NCBI RefSeq assembly: GCF_001667275.1
Contig: NZ_LZHV01000071.1
Coordinates: 23,851-87,850, forward strand
Reading direction: 5' to 3'
Length of the DNA: 64,000 nucleotides
DNA from: Mycobacterium sp. ACS4054
Lineage (GTDB): Bacteria > Actinomycetota > Actinomycetes > Mycobacteriales > Mycobacteriaceae
Under the pieces are notes generated by a model that saw nothing but the letters and a program-made list of their open reading frames with translations, was not told the DNA's origin and made no database searches. A program made the position numbers and the translations under genes. Each line of letters opens with the position of its first letter. Position 1 is the first letter of the stretch. Of the stretch, positions 51,110 through 63,100 are shown piece after piece.

Positions 51110-54100
51110 CTACCGTTCCAAAGCGAATTTCAGGTGCTCGCCGTACATGTTGAGCGATGCGCTGGTCAACATGTCGTAATGCGAGCAGTCGATCGAGTAC
51201 GCGGTGAAGGCCCCGGCGGTGTGGGATTTCCACTTCCGCAAGCGGGATCGGATCAGTAGCTGGGTGCCCATCCGATGCACTTGCGCCCTCAATCCGGGGC
51301 TGTCGCCATTCCCGTTCCCATTACGTGCCGCGGAGAACACCACCATGTCACCCTCGAAGACATCGGGAACGTGGTCGACCAGGTACGACTGGCTGGCGTT
51401 GGCGCTGTTGACCATGAACTCCAGCAACCGCGCGGGCGGCAGGGCGGGATCTCCCAGCTGTCGGCGGATCAGCTCTTCGGCCCGCCGGGCGGTGAGGGGC
51501 CCCGACCCCGCCGGGATGTCTATGCCGTTGTTCCGCAGGATGCGTTCCAGGACATGGCTTTCGACGGACGCCCGGATTCTGGTGGCGGCCAACCTCGGTA
51601 CCCCCTTGGCCGCGGAGTACGGCGCGTCCAGCAGCACCAGGCTCTGGACGACGCACCCGCGGCGCTGCAGCTCGATCGCGAGCTCGTGCGCGACGACACC
51701 GCCGAACGACCAGCCGAGCAGCTTGTAGGGACCATCCGGGTAGGCGCTTTGCAGCCGGTCGGCATATCTTTCCGCCATGCCGCGAATCGATTCGGGTTGG
51801 CCTTCCCCGTTCTGTGGGACGTGGTTGATCCCGATGATCGGGCAGTCCAGATATTCGCCCAGCGCGCGATACGGCCAGCTGAGCCCGAAGCCGTCGTGAA
51901 TGCACCAAACCGGTACGCCGCTGCCCTCTTTCAGGGTCTCGACGGGAACCAACTCTTCGTCGCGCTCGGTCTTGCCCAGCTGCCGGCTCAGGCCTCTGAC
52001 GGTCGGCGCGTAGAACAAGGTCCGCACGGCGAGGCCGGCATCCAGGGTGCTGTTGACGGCGGCGACGGCACGCATCGCCGAGATGCTGTCCCCACCGAGG
52101 TCGAAGAACGAGTCGTCGACCCCGACGCGCTCGACACCAAGGACTTGGGCGTAGATGCCCGCCAGCGCCCGTTCGACCCGATTAGCCGGGGCGCGGTACC
52201 GATCGGCGTCGTCGTATCGCGGCGGCGGGAGGGCGCGGGCGTTGAGTTTGCCGTTGACGGTCAGTGGCAGCGCCTCCAGCGCCACCACCGAGGCCGGGAC
52301 CATGTGGGCCGGTAGCCGGTCGGCCAGTGCCGCGCGCACGGCGGTTGGGTCGGCGGAGCCCGTGATGTAGCCGACGAGGCGTTTGTCCCCGGGCCGGTCC
52401 TCGCGGGCGATCACCGCCGCGTGCTCGACGCCGTCGAGTTCGATTAGGGCCGTTTGGATTTCGCCCAGTTCGATGCGGTAGCCGCGAATCTTCACCTGGT
52501 CGTCGGCCCGGCCGACGTACTCGAGTTGTCCGTCCGAGCGCCACCGGACCAGGTCGCCGGTGCGATACATCCGTGTTCCCGGTGGCCCGATCGGGCAGGC
52601 GACGAAGCGCGTAGCGGACAGTCCCGCCCGGCGCCAATAGCCAACTCCGACAGCGTGTCCGGCCACGTACAGTTCGCCGACCACGCCGGCCGACACCGGG
52701 CGCAGCCAGCCGTCCAGCACCAACAACGCCGCCCCGGGCACCGGCGCTCCGATGGGCACCACGTCCGACCCCGCCGCGAGGGGCGCGCTCAACGTCACCC
52801 ACATCGTCGTTTCGGTGGGGCCGTATTCGTTGATCATCAGCCGCCCCGGGGCCCATCGGTCCACCACCTCGGGCGGGCACGCTTCGCCGCCGACCAACAG
52901 CGCCACGGACTCCAGCCCTTCGGGCGCGAGCGCGCTGACGGCGGTCGGGGTTTGACACAGCACCGTCACCTTCTCCGCAATAAGCAGGTCATGGAAGTCG
53001 TCCGGGGAGGCGGCAATCGGCTCGGGCACCACCACCAGTCGGCCGCCGTGCAGCAGGGCACCGAAGATCTCCCAGCCCGAGATGTCGAAGCTGTAGGAGT
53101 GCCATTGGGTCCAAACCTGCTGTGGCGACGCAAGATCCCGATCGAGCGACGCGATCAGCTGGGTCACGTTGTGGTGGGTGATCGATACGCCCTTGGGGAC
53201 GCCGGTGGTTCCGGAGGTGTAGATGATGTAGGCGAGGTCGTCGGGGTCCGGCAGTGGCAAGGCCGTCGCCGGGTAGGCGCCGAGCCGGGGGTCGTCGGCA
53301 TCGATGATCGGCAGGGCGCCGAGGTCCAACCGGCCGGCCGATTCCCCGGTGACGACGGCGGCGATCGGCGCGGCGTCGGTCATCATGAATTCGATCCGGT
53401 CCCACGGCAAAGCCGGGTCGATCGGCAGGTAGGCGGCCCCGCATTTCAGTATCGCCAGGATCGCCACGATCGCCTCGGCCGTCCGGGTGGACAGCAGCGC
53501 CGCGCATCGTCCCGGACCCGCCCCCTGCTCGGTTAGCAAGTGCGCCAACCGGTTCGCCGCCGCGTCGAGCTCCGAGTAGGTCATCGAGCGGCCATCGCAA
53601 GTGAGCGCCGCCACGTCGGGAGTCCGCGCGACTTGGGCGGCGAAGAGCGCCGGAATCGACACGGGCGTCACCGGCCGGTCCAACGCTGCCCGGTTGCCCC
53701 ACGCGTCGAGCCGGGCGTGTTCGGGCTCGTCGAGCAAGTCGACGGCCGACAAGCGGGCGGAGGGATCGGCGGTCATGGCCTCGAGCACTCGCCGCAATCG
53801 TGTGATGAGTGTGTCGATGGTGTCGGTGTCGAAGGTGTTGCTGTCGTATTCCAGGCGCACGCCCAGCTGCTCGCCCGTCCGGGCTTCCAGAGTCAGCGGG
53901 TAGTGGGTGGACTCGTGGGTGGTCATGTCGGTGACGGTGAATTCCTGCGCGCCCGCCATCGCGGTGGTGTCGACCGGATAGTTCTCGTAGACGAACAGCG
54001 TGTCGAACAACTGGTCGTGACCGGTGAGGTGGTGGATGGCCGTCAGCGCCAGGTGCTGGTGGTCCAGCGTCTGGTTGTGGGCGTGCTGGAGTTGGTTGAG

Positions 54101-57100
54101 CAACGCGGTAGTCGTGGTGTCGGCGGCGATCGTGGCCCGCACCGGCACGGTGTTGATCAACAGCCCCACAATCGATTCCGCTCCGGGAAGCTCGGTCGGG
54201 CGTCCGGACACGGCGGCGCCGAAGGCGACGTCGCGCTGGCCGGTCAGCCACATCAGCAGCTGCGCCCAGCCGGCCTGCAACACGGTGTTGATGGTGGTGT
54301 GGTGCGAGCGGGCCAGTTCGGTCAGGGCGCGCGTCGTCTGCTCCGAGAACCGGTACGTGGCCTCGCCCCGCCGCCCGGGTCCCGCCCGGTTGAAAGAGCT
54401 TACGAGGGTGGGGGAATCGAATCCCGCCAGCACCTCGCTCCAGGCGGCGTGGGCGGCCTGCACATCGCGCTCGGCCAGCCAGGTGACGAATCGACGATAC
54501 GACGTCGCCGCGGGCAGCCGCTGCCCGTAGTACGCGGCGAACATCTCTTGCAGCAAGATCGACGTCGACCAACCGTCGAGCACGATGTGGTGGTTGGTGA
54601 CGACGATCCGGTGCCGGTCTCCTCCGGTGCGGATCAGCGCCACCCGGAACGCCGGCGGATTCGACAGGTCGCAGACCGCGACGCGCTCGGCCGCGCACAG
54701 CCGCTTTATCTGCGCGTCGGCGTCGCCATCGCCCAGTTCGATGTACTGCCATGCCGCCGCGGGATGCGCCGGGATGAGCTGCACCGGTTCATCCTGGGTG
54801 CAGAACCGGGCCGCCAGGTTCGGGTGGCGATCGAGCACCGTTTGCACCGCCGCTCGCATCCGGTCGGGCTCGAGCGGGCCGGCCACGGTGAAATCGAGCT
54901 GCACGGAATACATTTCGGACAGCCCGTCCAAACCTTGGGTGGCGCTGGCATGGAACAGCAGGCCCTGCTGCAGCGGCGTCAGGGGCAGGATGTCGGCGAT
55001 CGGGTAGCGCTGCTGCAGGCTGTCGATCTGCTGTTGGGTGAGTCGTGCGGGCGCGATGTCGGAGGGGGTCAGCCCGCCGCCTCCCCGTGCGACGTGGGCG
55101 CAGATCCCGGCGAGGGCCTCGAACCACAACCGGTTGAGCCGGTCGACGCGGGCGTGATCGAGCGCCGAGGGCGCCCAGGTCCAGGTGGCGTTCAGCTGCG
55201 CACCCGCATCGGTGTCGACGGCGACGGCGCTGAGCTCGAGGGTGTGCATCAACGGCATGGTCACCGCGGTCGCGGCCTCGACGAACGCCGAGCCGTCCTC
55301 GCTGATCAGCCACAGATCGTTGATAGCCCCGGCTTCGGTGCCCCGTGCGCCGAGGCGGCCCAGGTAGTTGAACCCGATGGTGGGGTCGGGGCCGGCCAGA
55401 TCGATGTCGGCGCTGAGGTAGCGCAGCAGTCCGTAGGTCACGGGATCGGGAAGCGCGCGGAGTTGTTCCTTGGCGCGCTTGATGATCGGGCCGAGCGCGT
55501 CGCCACCGGTGACGACTTGCGCCCAGGGCAGTGCGCCGGCGGTCACCGCGACGGGGTATTTGGTGGTGAACCAGCCCACGGTGCGGGACAGGTCCACATC
55601 GGCGGCCAATTCTTCTTGGCGCCCGTGACCTTCGACGTCGATGCCGATCGCCGCGTCACCGGTGCCCAGGAATTCGGCGCACGCCAAGGCGAACGCGATC
55701 AGCAAGATGTCCTGGATCCCCACGTGGAAGGCCGCGGGCGCTTCGCTCATCAGCGCGCGGGCGATCTCGCCGTCGACCGAGACCGACAGGTGCCCGGCGC
55801 TGGCGTAGGTATCGACCGCGCCCTGGATGGGCGGCAGCGCCGGCTGAGTCGCCGCGATTTCCTTCCAGGTGTCGGCGTGCGCCAATACCGCTGGCGCACA
55901 CGCGTGTTCAGCGAGCAAGGCGGCCCAGCGCCGGAAGGACGTGCCCGCCGCGGGAAGCGTTATGGGCTGCCCGGTGTGGTGTTGGGCCCAGGCGATATTG
56001 AGGTCTTCGAGCAGGATCCGCCACGACACCGCGTCGACGGCCAGGTGGTGAACGATCAGCGCCAGCTGTCCGGTGGTGGTGGCCCAGACGGCGGTGAGCA
56101 TGACGCCGGCTGCCGGATCGAGCAGCGACCGCGCGGAGACGATCGCGCCCTCGCTGAGCGTGTCGGCGGCATGCACGCGGGAGGCGGCGTGCACCGACTC
56201 CGGTTCGGGCACAGCCAGTTTCCAGCCGTCGGGGGCGTCGACGACCCGCAGCCGCAGCATGGGGTGCCGATCCAGCAGGGCCTGCAGCACGGCGACGACA
56301 TCGGCCTGGCCGACGCCCGCCGGCGCCTGCACGACCATGGTCTGATTGAACTGGTCGACCGGGCCGTCGACGCCCTGCAACCACCGGATGATCGGCGTCG
56401 CGACCACGTCGCCGGTTCCCTCGTCGATCGGTGCGGTCGTATCGGTCACGCTGACCACCCTGGCCAGGCCGGCCACGGTCTGTTCGACGAAGATGTCACG
56501 GGGCCGGCAGCTGAGCCCGGCCGCGCGGGCGCGCGCCACCACTTGCATGGACAAGATGCTGTCGCCGCCGAGGTCGAAGAATGATTCGTCCACCCCGACC
56601 CGTTCGAGCCCGAGCACCTGGGCGTAGATGCCGGACAGGATTTCTTCGGTCGGGGTTTGGGGCGCACGGAACGGTGTGTCGGCAAACACCGGTGTCGGCA
56701 GCCCCTTTCGGTCGATCTTGCCGGACGACGTGATGGGGAACTCGTTGAGGACCACGATCTGGGTCGGCAGCATGTAGTCGGGCAACCGGGCACTCAGCCG
56801 CCGGCGCACCGCGCTGATACGGGTGTTGTTGCGGGGGTCGTTCGAGTGACTGCCGCCTTCGGCGCTCGGCAGGTAGGCGTCGGTGAGGGCCGGAATGTGC
56901 TCGGCCCCTTCGCTATCCGGTGCGATGAAGACTGCGTCGAGCGTGCCAGGTTGGGCGCCCCAGCTGAAGGCGGCGCGGTAGCCGATGCTCTCGGCGGCGC
57001 GGTGCAGCTGTTCGGGCGTCACGGCGTCCGACGGCTCGGCGGCGGAGGCCCGGGCGACCGCGTCGACAAGCGGAAGCCCTTCTGCGAGGGCCTGTTCGAT

Positions 57101-60100
57101 ATGGACGTCGGCGATCAATCCGGCGCGGGGGATGCCGGAAATGCGGATCGCGGCGGGACGTTGGGCGGCCAGCCGTTCGTGCAATCCGCCCGGGCCCCCG
57201 CATTCGGCCCACGCCCACGAAGGCGTGGCGGCGAGGCTGCGCACCGGTGTGGGTGCCTTGCGGACGACGACGTCGTAGCGGTAGCGGTTCAGTTCGTTGT
57301 CGGCCGCTCCGCGCTTGACTTGGATGTCGAGCCCTGACACCGACGGGTGGTCGGCGAATCGGGTCGTGAAGAACTCGGGGGCGAGCAGGAGCTCGGCTTC
57401 CCCGACCACGGCGCGCTGGACGCGTTGACGAAGCTCGGCCGTCTCGGGGGTGTCGCTGCGGGCGAGTGCGACCGCGGTCTGGAACGCGCTCTGCAGCGTG
57501 TGGTTGCGCACGTCGCCGATGAACAGCGTGCCGCCGGGGCACAGTAACTCCAACACGTTGTCGACGAGGTCGGCCAGATATTCCGCGTTCGGAAAGTACT
57601 GAACGACGGAGTTGAGGATGACGGTGTCGAAGAATCCCAGCGGCAAACCCTCGGTCACGTGAGCCGGTTGCGTCAGCAGTTGGACGCGATCACGCCAGGG
57701 GAGCTCCAGCTGCTCCATCGAACGGGCGAGGTAATCGATTGCGGCCGCGGACATGTCGGTGGCGACGTACCGCTCACACTCCGGCGCGACCTGGGACAGG
57801 ATCAGGCCGAGGCCGACGCCGATCTCCAACACCCGCCGCGGCCGCAGGGCCATGATCCGGTCCACGGTGGCAGAACGCCACTCCTCCATCTCCGTGAGCG
57901 GGATCGGATCGCCGGTGTAGCTGCTGTTCCAGCCGCGGAAGTCGGCGCCGAGCCCCGTCGCGCCGGCGTCCGTGCCGTAGAGGTCGTCGTAAACGTGTTG
58001 CCACTGGGCGACGATTTCGTCGTCGCCGGCGTCGTCGTCGGGGTAGGCGGTGGTGGTGTGCTCGAAGGTCACATAGGCGACCAGGTGGGCGCCGGTGCCA
58101 TTGTTGTGCACCGTGGCCGCGGCCATGGTGACGTGTGGGCAGGCCAACAGGCTGTTCTCGATTTCGCCCAATTCGATGCGCTGTCCGCGCAGCTTGATCT
58201 GGCTGTCGGCGCGTCCGAGGTAGTCGAGGGTCCCGGCGGAGGTCCAGCGGACCAGGTCGCCCGTGCGGTACAGACGCGCCCCGGCATCGCCAAAGGGGTT
58301 GGCTACGAACCGTTCCGCGGTCAACTCCGGCCGACCGACGTAACCGTGTGCCAGGGCGGGGCCACCCAGATACAGTTCGCCCACCACGCCGATGGGGGCG
58401 GGGTTGAGCCGGGCATCCAGCACCAGAGCGTGCACGCCCGGGATGGGCGTTCCGATGCCGACGGGCTGCCCCGCCGACAGGGCCGCGCTGCAGGTGGACC
58501 AGATGGTGGCCTCGGTAGGGCCGTAGGCGTTGAACAGCTGCCTGGCCGCCGCCCAGGCGGCCGCCAGTTCGGCCGGGCACGCTTCCCCGGTGGTGATGAG
58601 TGTGCCGACCGCGTCCAGCCGGGCGGGATCGAGCGACGACAGCACCGACGGGGTCAGTACCGAAGCGTTGACGCGTTGGTCGCGCAGCAACGCGGTCAGC
58701 GCCTCTCCCGCGGCGGCTTCCGGCGGTGCCACGACGAGCGCCGCGCGCGAGCCGGCGGCCAGTAACAGTTCGCCGATCGACACGTCGAAGGTCGGTGCGG
58801 CGAGCATCAGCAACCGCGTGTCCGCGCTCAGGCCGAGTGCCTCGCCCAGCGCGGCGATTTGCAGCAGGCCGGCGTGGCTGACCGCGACTCCCTTTGGCGC
58901 GCCGGTGGATCCGGACGTGAAGACCACGTGGGCGGTGGTGTCCGCCGTAAGGGGGGCCAGCCGGTCGGCGTCGGTGATTGGGTCCGCGGCGCGTCCAGTT
59001 AGGTCCACACCGTCGAGGCGGAGTACGGGGCGCGTCCCCGCACCGGCAACGGTGTCTTCACCGCGGGTCAACACGCAGGCCGCGGCCACGGTGTCCAGCA
59101 CCATCGCGATGCGCTCGACCGGATGCGAGGGGTCGATCGGGACATAGGTGCCACCGGCTTTCACGACGGCCCACCAGGCGACTACCAACTCGACGGATCG
59201 ATCCATCGCGACGGCCACCGCGCGCTCCGGGCCCACGCCCTCGTCAATCAGGATGCGCGCCAACCGCGTCGACGACTCGTCGAGCTCGCGATACGACGTC
59301 GCGCGGCCGTCGTCGACCACCGCCACCGCGTCCGGGTCGGCCGCGACCGCCGAGGCCAACAACTGCGGCGCGAGACCCGCCCGGGCGTTCGCTGCGGCGC
59401 CGGCCCATGTCGACTGCACGAGTTCGCGCTCCGCGCAATCCATTAACGGGATCTCGCCCACCACCACCGACGGATCCGCGACGACCGCGTCCAGTATGCG
59501 CCCGAAGCGCTCGACCAACCGCACGATCGTGGACCGGTCGAACAGATCCGTCGCATACGTCACCGACCCGGCGGCCCTCGGTGCGCCCGGCTCGTCGCTG
59601 GGCACCTCCACCAGTTCGAAATCCAAGTCGAATCGGGCGGCGCGGGTGGGCACCGCCCACTGCTCGACGGCGACACCGTCGATCGCGAATGATTCTGGGC
59701 GTACGTTGTTCTGCAAGACCATCAGCACCTGGAACAGCGGGTGGTGCGCGGCGGACCGCACGGGGTTGAGCTGCTCGACCAGGCGCTCGAACGGCACGTC
59801 CTGGTTGCCGTAGGCGTCCAGCGCCTTGTGCCGCACCCGTGCGAGTACATCGGAGAACCGGCGCGCGGGGTCGAGGTCCACCCGCAGCACCCAGGTGTTG
59901 ACGAAGAACCCGACCAGGTCGTTGAGCGCCCGATCCGATCGCCCGGCGATCGGCGTGCCCATCACCACGTCGTCGCCAACTCCGGAGCGGTGCAACAACA
60001 CCGCCATGACCGCCTGCAACACCATCGAGGCCGTCGCGTTGTGCGTCGCGGCCAGCCGCTTGACCCCCGCCCAGGCCTGGGGCTCGATCAGCAGGTCCAC

Positions 60101-63100
60101 CTCGTCGCCGCGGTAGCTGGGCGCGGGGGGCCGGACACGGTCCGTCGGCAGCGACGTTATCTCGGGCAGATCCGCGAGTTCCTCTTGCCAGTAACGCAAT
60201 TGCCGAGAAATGACGCTGTCCGGGTCGGACTCCGCCCCCAACAGTTCCTGGTGCCAAAGCGTGTAGTCGACGTATTGCACCGGCAGCTCGGTCCAGCTCG
60301 GGGCGTGCCCGGCGCATCGGCTCGCGTACGCGACGCCGATGTCGGTGAACATGGGGGCCAGCGACCACCCGTCAAAGGCGATGTGGTGCAACACGATCGC
60401 GAGCACGTGGTCGTCGGGAGCCGCCGCGTAGATCTGCGCGCGAATCGGGATCTCCGCGGCCAGGTTGAATGGGTGACCCGCCAACGTGATCAACTCACCG
60501 GCGACGGCCTGCTGATCGGGCACCGCCACCACGGTGGCGTCGCCGCGCCGCCACATCCCCGGCCGAGCCGGCAAGACCTCTTGGAACGGCACACCGTCGA
60601 CGTCGGGAAACACGGTGCGCAGCGACTCATGCCGGGCCACAAGGTCATCGAGGGCGGCGGCGAGTGCCTCGAGGTCCAGCTCCCCGGTGATGCGGAACGC
60701 CGTCGGCATGTTGTAGGTCGCAACCCCGCCTTCGAACTGGTTGACGAACCACAGTCGGTTCTGGGCGAACGACAGCGGGATCTTCGCGGGGCGCTCCGCG
60801 GGTAAAAGCGGCTTGCGTCGGCTCTCCCCTGTGGCCAGGCGGGGCGCCAGCTCGGAAACCGTTGGGGCGTCGAACAACGTCCGCACCGAAACGTCGGCGT
60901 TCAGGTCGGCGTTGATGGCGGCGATGAGGCGCATGGCCGACAGTGAATCGCCGCCGAGGTCGAAGAAGGAGTCGTCGATGCCGACGCGGTCGAGGCCGAG
61001 GGTCTGGGCGTAAATGCCGGCCAGGATTTCTTCGATGGCGGTGGTGGGGGCGCGGTAGTGGTCAGCATCGGTGTAGTCGGGTGGGGGTAGGGCGCGGGTG
61101 TCGAGTTTGCCGTTCAGCGTGGTGGGCAGGGTGTCGAGGGTGACGATGGCGGTGGGCACCATGTAGGGCGGGAGCCGGTCGGCCAGGGCGGCGCGGGCGT
61201 GGGTGGGGGTGGTGCTGCCCACCAGGTAGCCGGTGAGGCGTTTGTCGCCGGGGCGGTCTTCGCGCACGATGACCGCGGCCTGCGCCACCCCGTCGAGACT
61301 GGCGAGGGCGGCCTGGATTTCGCCGAGTTCGATGCGATACCCGCGGATCTTGACCTGTTGATCGGCGCGGCCCAGATAGTCGAGTTGGCCGTCGGGGCGC
61401 CAGCGCACCAGATCCCCGCTGCGATACATCCGGGTTCCCGGTCCCCCGAACGGGCAGGCGATAAAGCGGTGGGCAGTCAGCGAGGCCCGACGCCAATAGC
61501 CCAGGCCGACCCCGCGCCCGGCGACATAGAGTTCACCGACCACCCCGGGCGGGACCGGCCGCAACCACGCGTCCAGCACGAACAGCGCCGCCCCGGGCAC
61601 CGGTGCCCCGATCGGCACGCTCGTGACACCCGGGGTCAGGGGGGTGCTGATGGTGGCATAGACGGTGGTTTCGGTGGGGCCGTAGCCGTTGAGCATCACC
61701 CGCCCCGGCGCCCACCGCTCGATCACCTCGGGTGGGCAGGCCTCCCCGGCCGCCATCAGGGTCATCGGTGGCAGGTCGTGTGGGGACAGGGCGGCCAGCG
61801 CCGAAGGCGTCTGGCTGAACACGCTGATGTGTTCGGTGCGCAGCAGGGTGTGTAGCTCCTCGGGGGAGCGGGTGATGTCCTCGGGCACCACCACCAGCCG
61901 GCCCCCGTGCAGCAGGGCGCCCCAGATCTCCCACACCGAGAAGTCGAAGGCATAGGAGTGGCATTGGGTCCACACCTGTGCACCGTGCAGGTCGATGCCC
62001 ACATTCAGGGTGTCGAACAGGCGGGTGATGTTGTGGTGGGTGACCGCCACCCCCTTGGGCACCCCGGTGGTGCCCGAGGTGTAAATGATGTGCGCCACAT
62101 TGTCGGCCGACGGGATCGGCAGGGCGGTGTCGGGCCGGGTGTCGATGGCGGGGTCGGCGATGTCCACGACGGTGAAGTCGCGCCCGCCCAGCCGTGGGCG
62201 CAACTCGCTGGTGGTCAGCACCGCGATCGGTGCGGCGTCGCCCAGCACGAACCCGATCCGTTCGTCGGGCAGGGCGGGGTCGATGGGCAGGTAGGCCGCC
62301 CCGGTCTTGAGTACCGCCAGGATCGCGATGATCGCCTCGGCCGACCGCGGCGCCAGCAGCGCCACACACTGCCCCGGGCCGGCGCCGTGATCGATCAGGA
62401 AGTGCGCCAACCGGTTTGACGCCTCATCGAGGTGCCGGTAGGTCCACGACCGGCCCGCGCAGCGCAGTGCCACCGCCGCCGGGACCCGCGCCACCTGCGC
62501 GGCGAACAACCCCGCAACCGAGTGCTCCACCACCGACCGGCCCAACAGCGCCCGATGACCCCACACCTCGACCCGGTCCCGCTCACCCTCATCGAGCACA
62601 TCAATCGCCGACAACCGTGTGCCCGGATCGGCCGTCATCGCCACCAACACCCGCCGCAACCGCTCCACCAACTTGCTCACGGTGCCCGGATCGAACACAG
62701 CGGTGTCGTACTCGACACGCAGACCGAGTTCGGGGCCGGGGGTGGCTTGCATGGTCAGTGGGTAGTGGTTGGATTCGCGGCTGGTGAACTCGTCCATGAC
62801 CAGCTCACCGTCGGCAGCCGACGTCGCGGCGTCTATCGGGTAGTTCTCGTAGACGAATAGGGTGTCGAACAGTTGGTCGTGGCCGGTGGCGCGGTGAATC
62901 TCGTTGAGCGCCAGGTGTTGGTGGTCGAGGGTGTGGTTGTGGGCGTTGTGCAGTTGTTCGAGCAGGTCGGCGGTGGTGGTGGCCGGGGTGATGGTGGCCC
63001 GCACCGGCACGGTGTTGATCATCAGGCCGACGATCGTTTCGGCGCCGGCCACCTCCGTGGGCCGTCCCGACACCGCGGTGCCGAACACGACGTCGCGCTG

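Noticed and set aside
53540..56584. 1,014-codon plus-strand frame inside the NRPS
   Set aside because: An antisense shadow rich in G/R/V/Q with no domain; the NRPS frame has full motif order.
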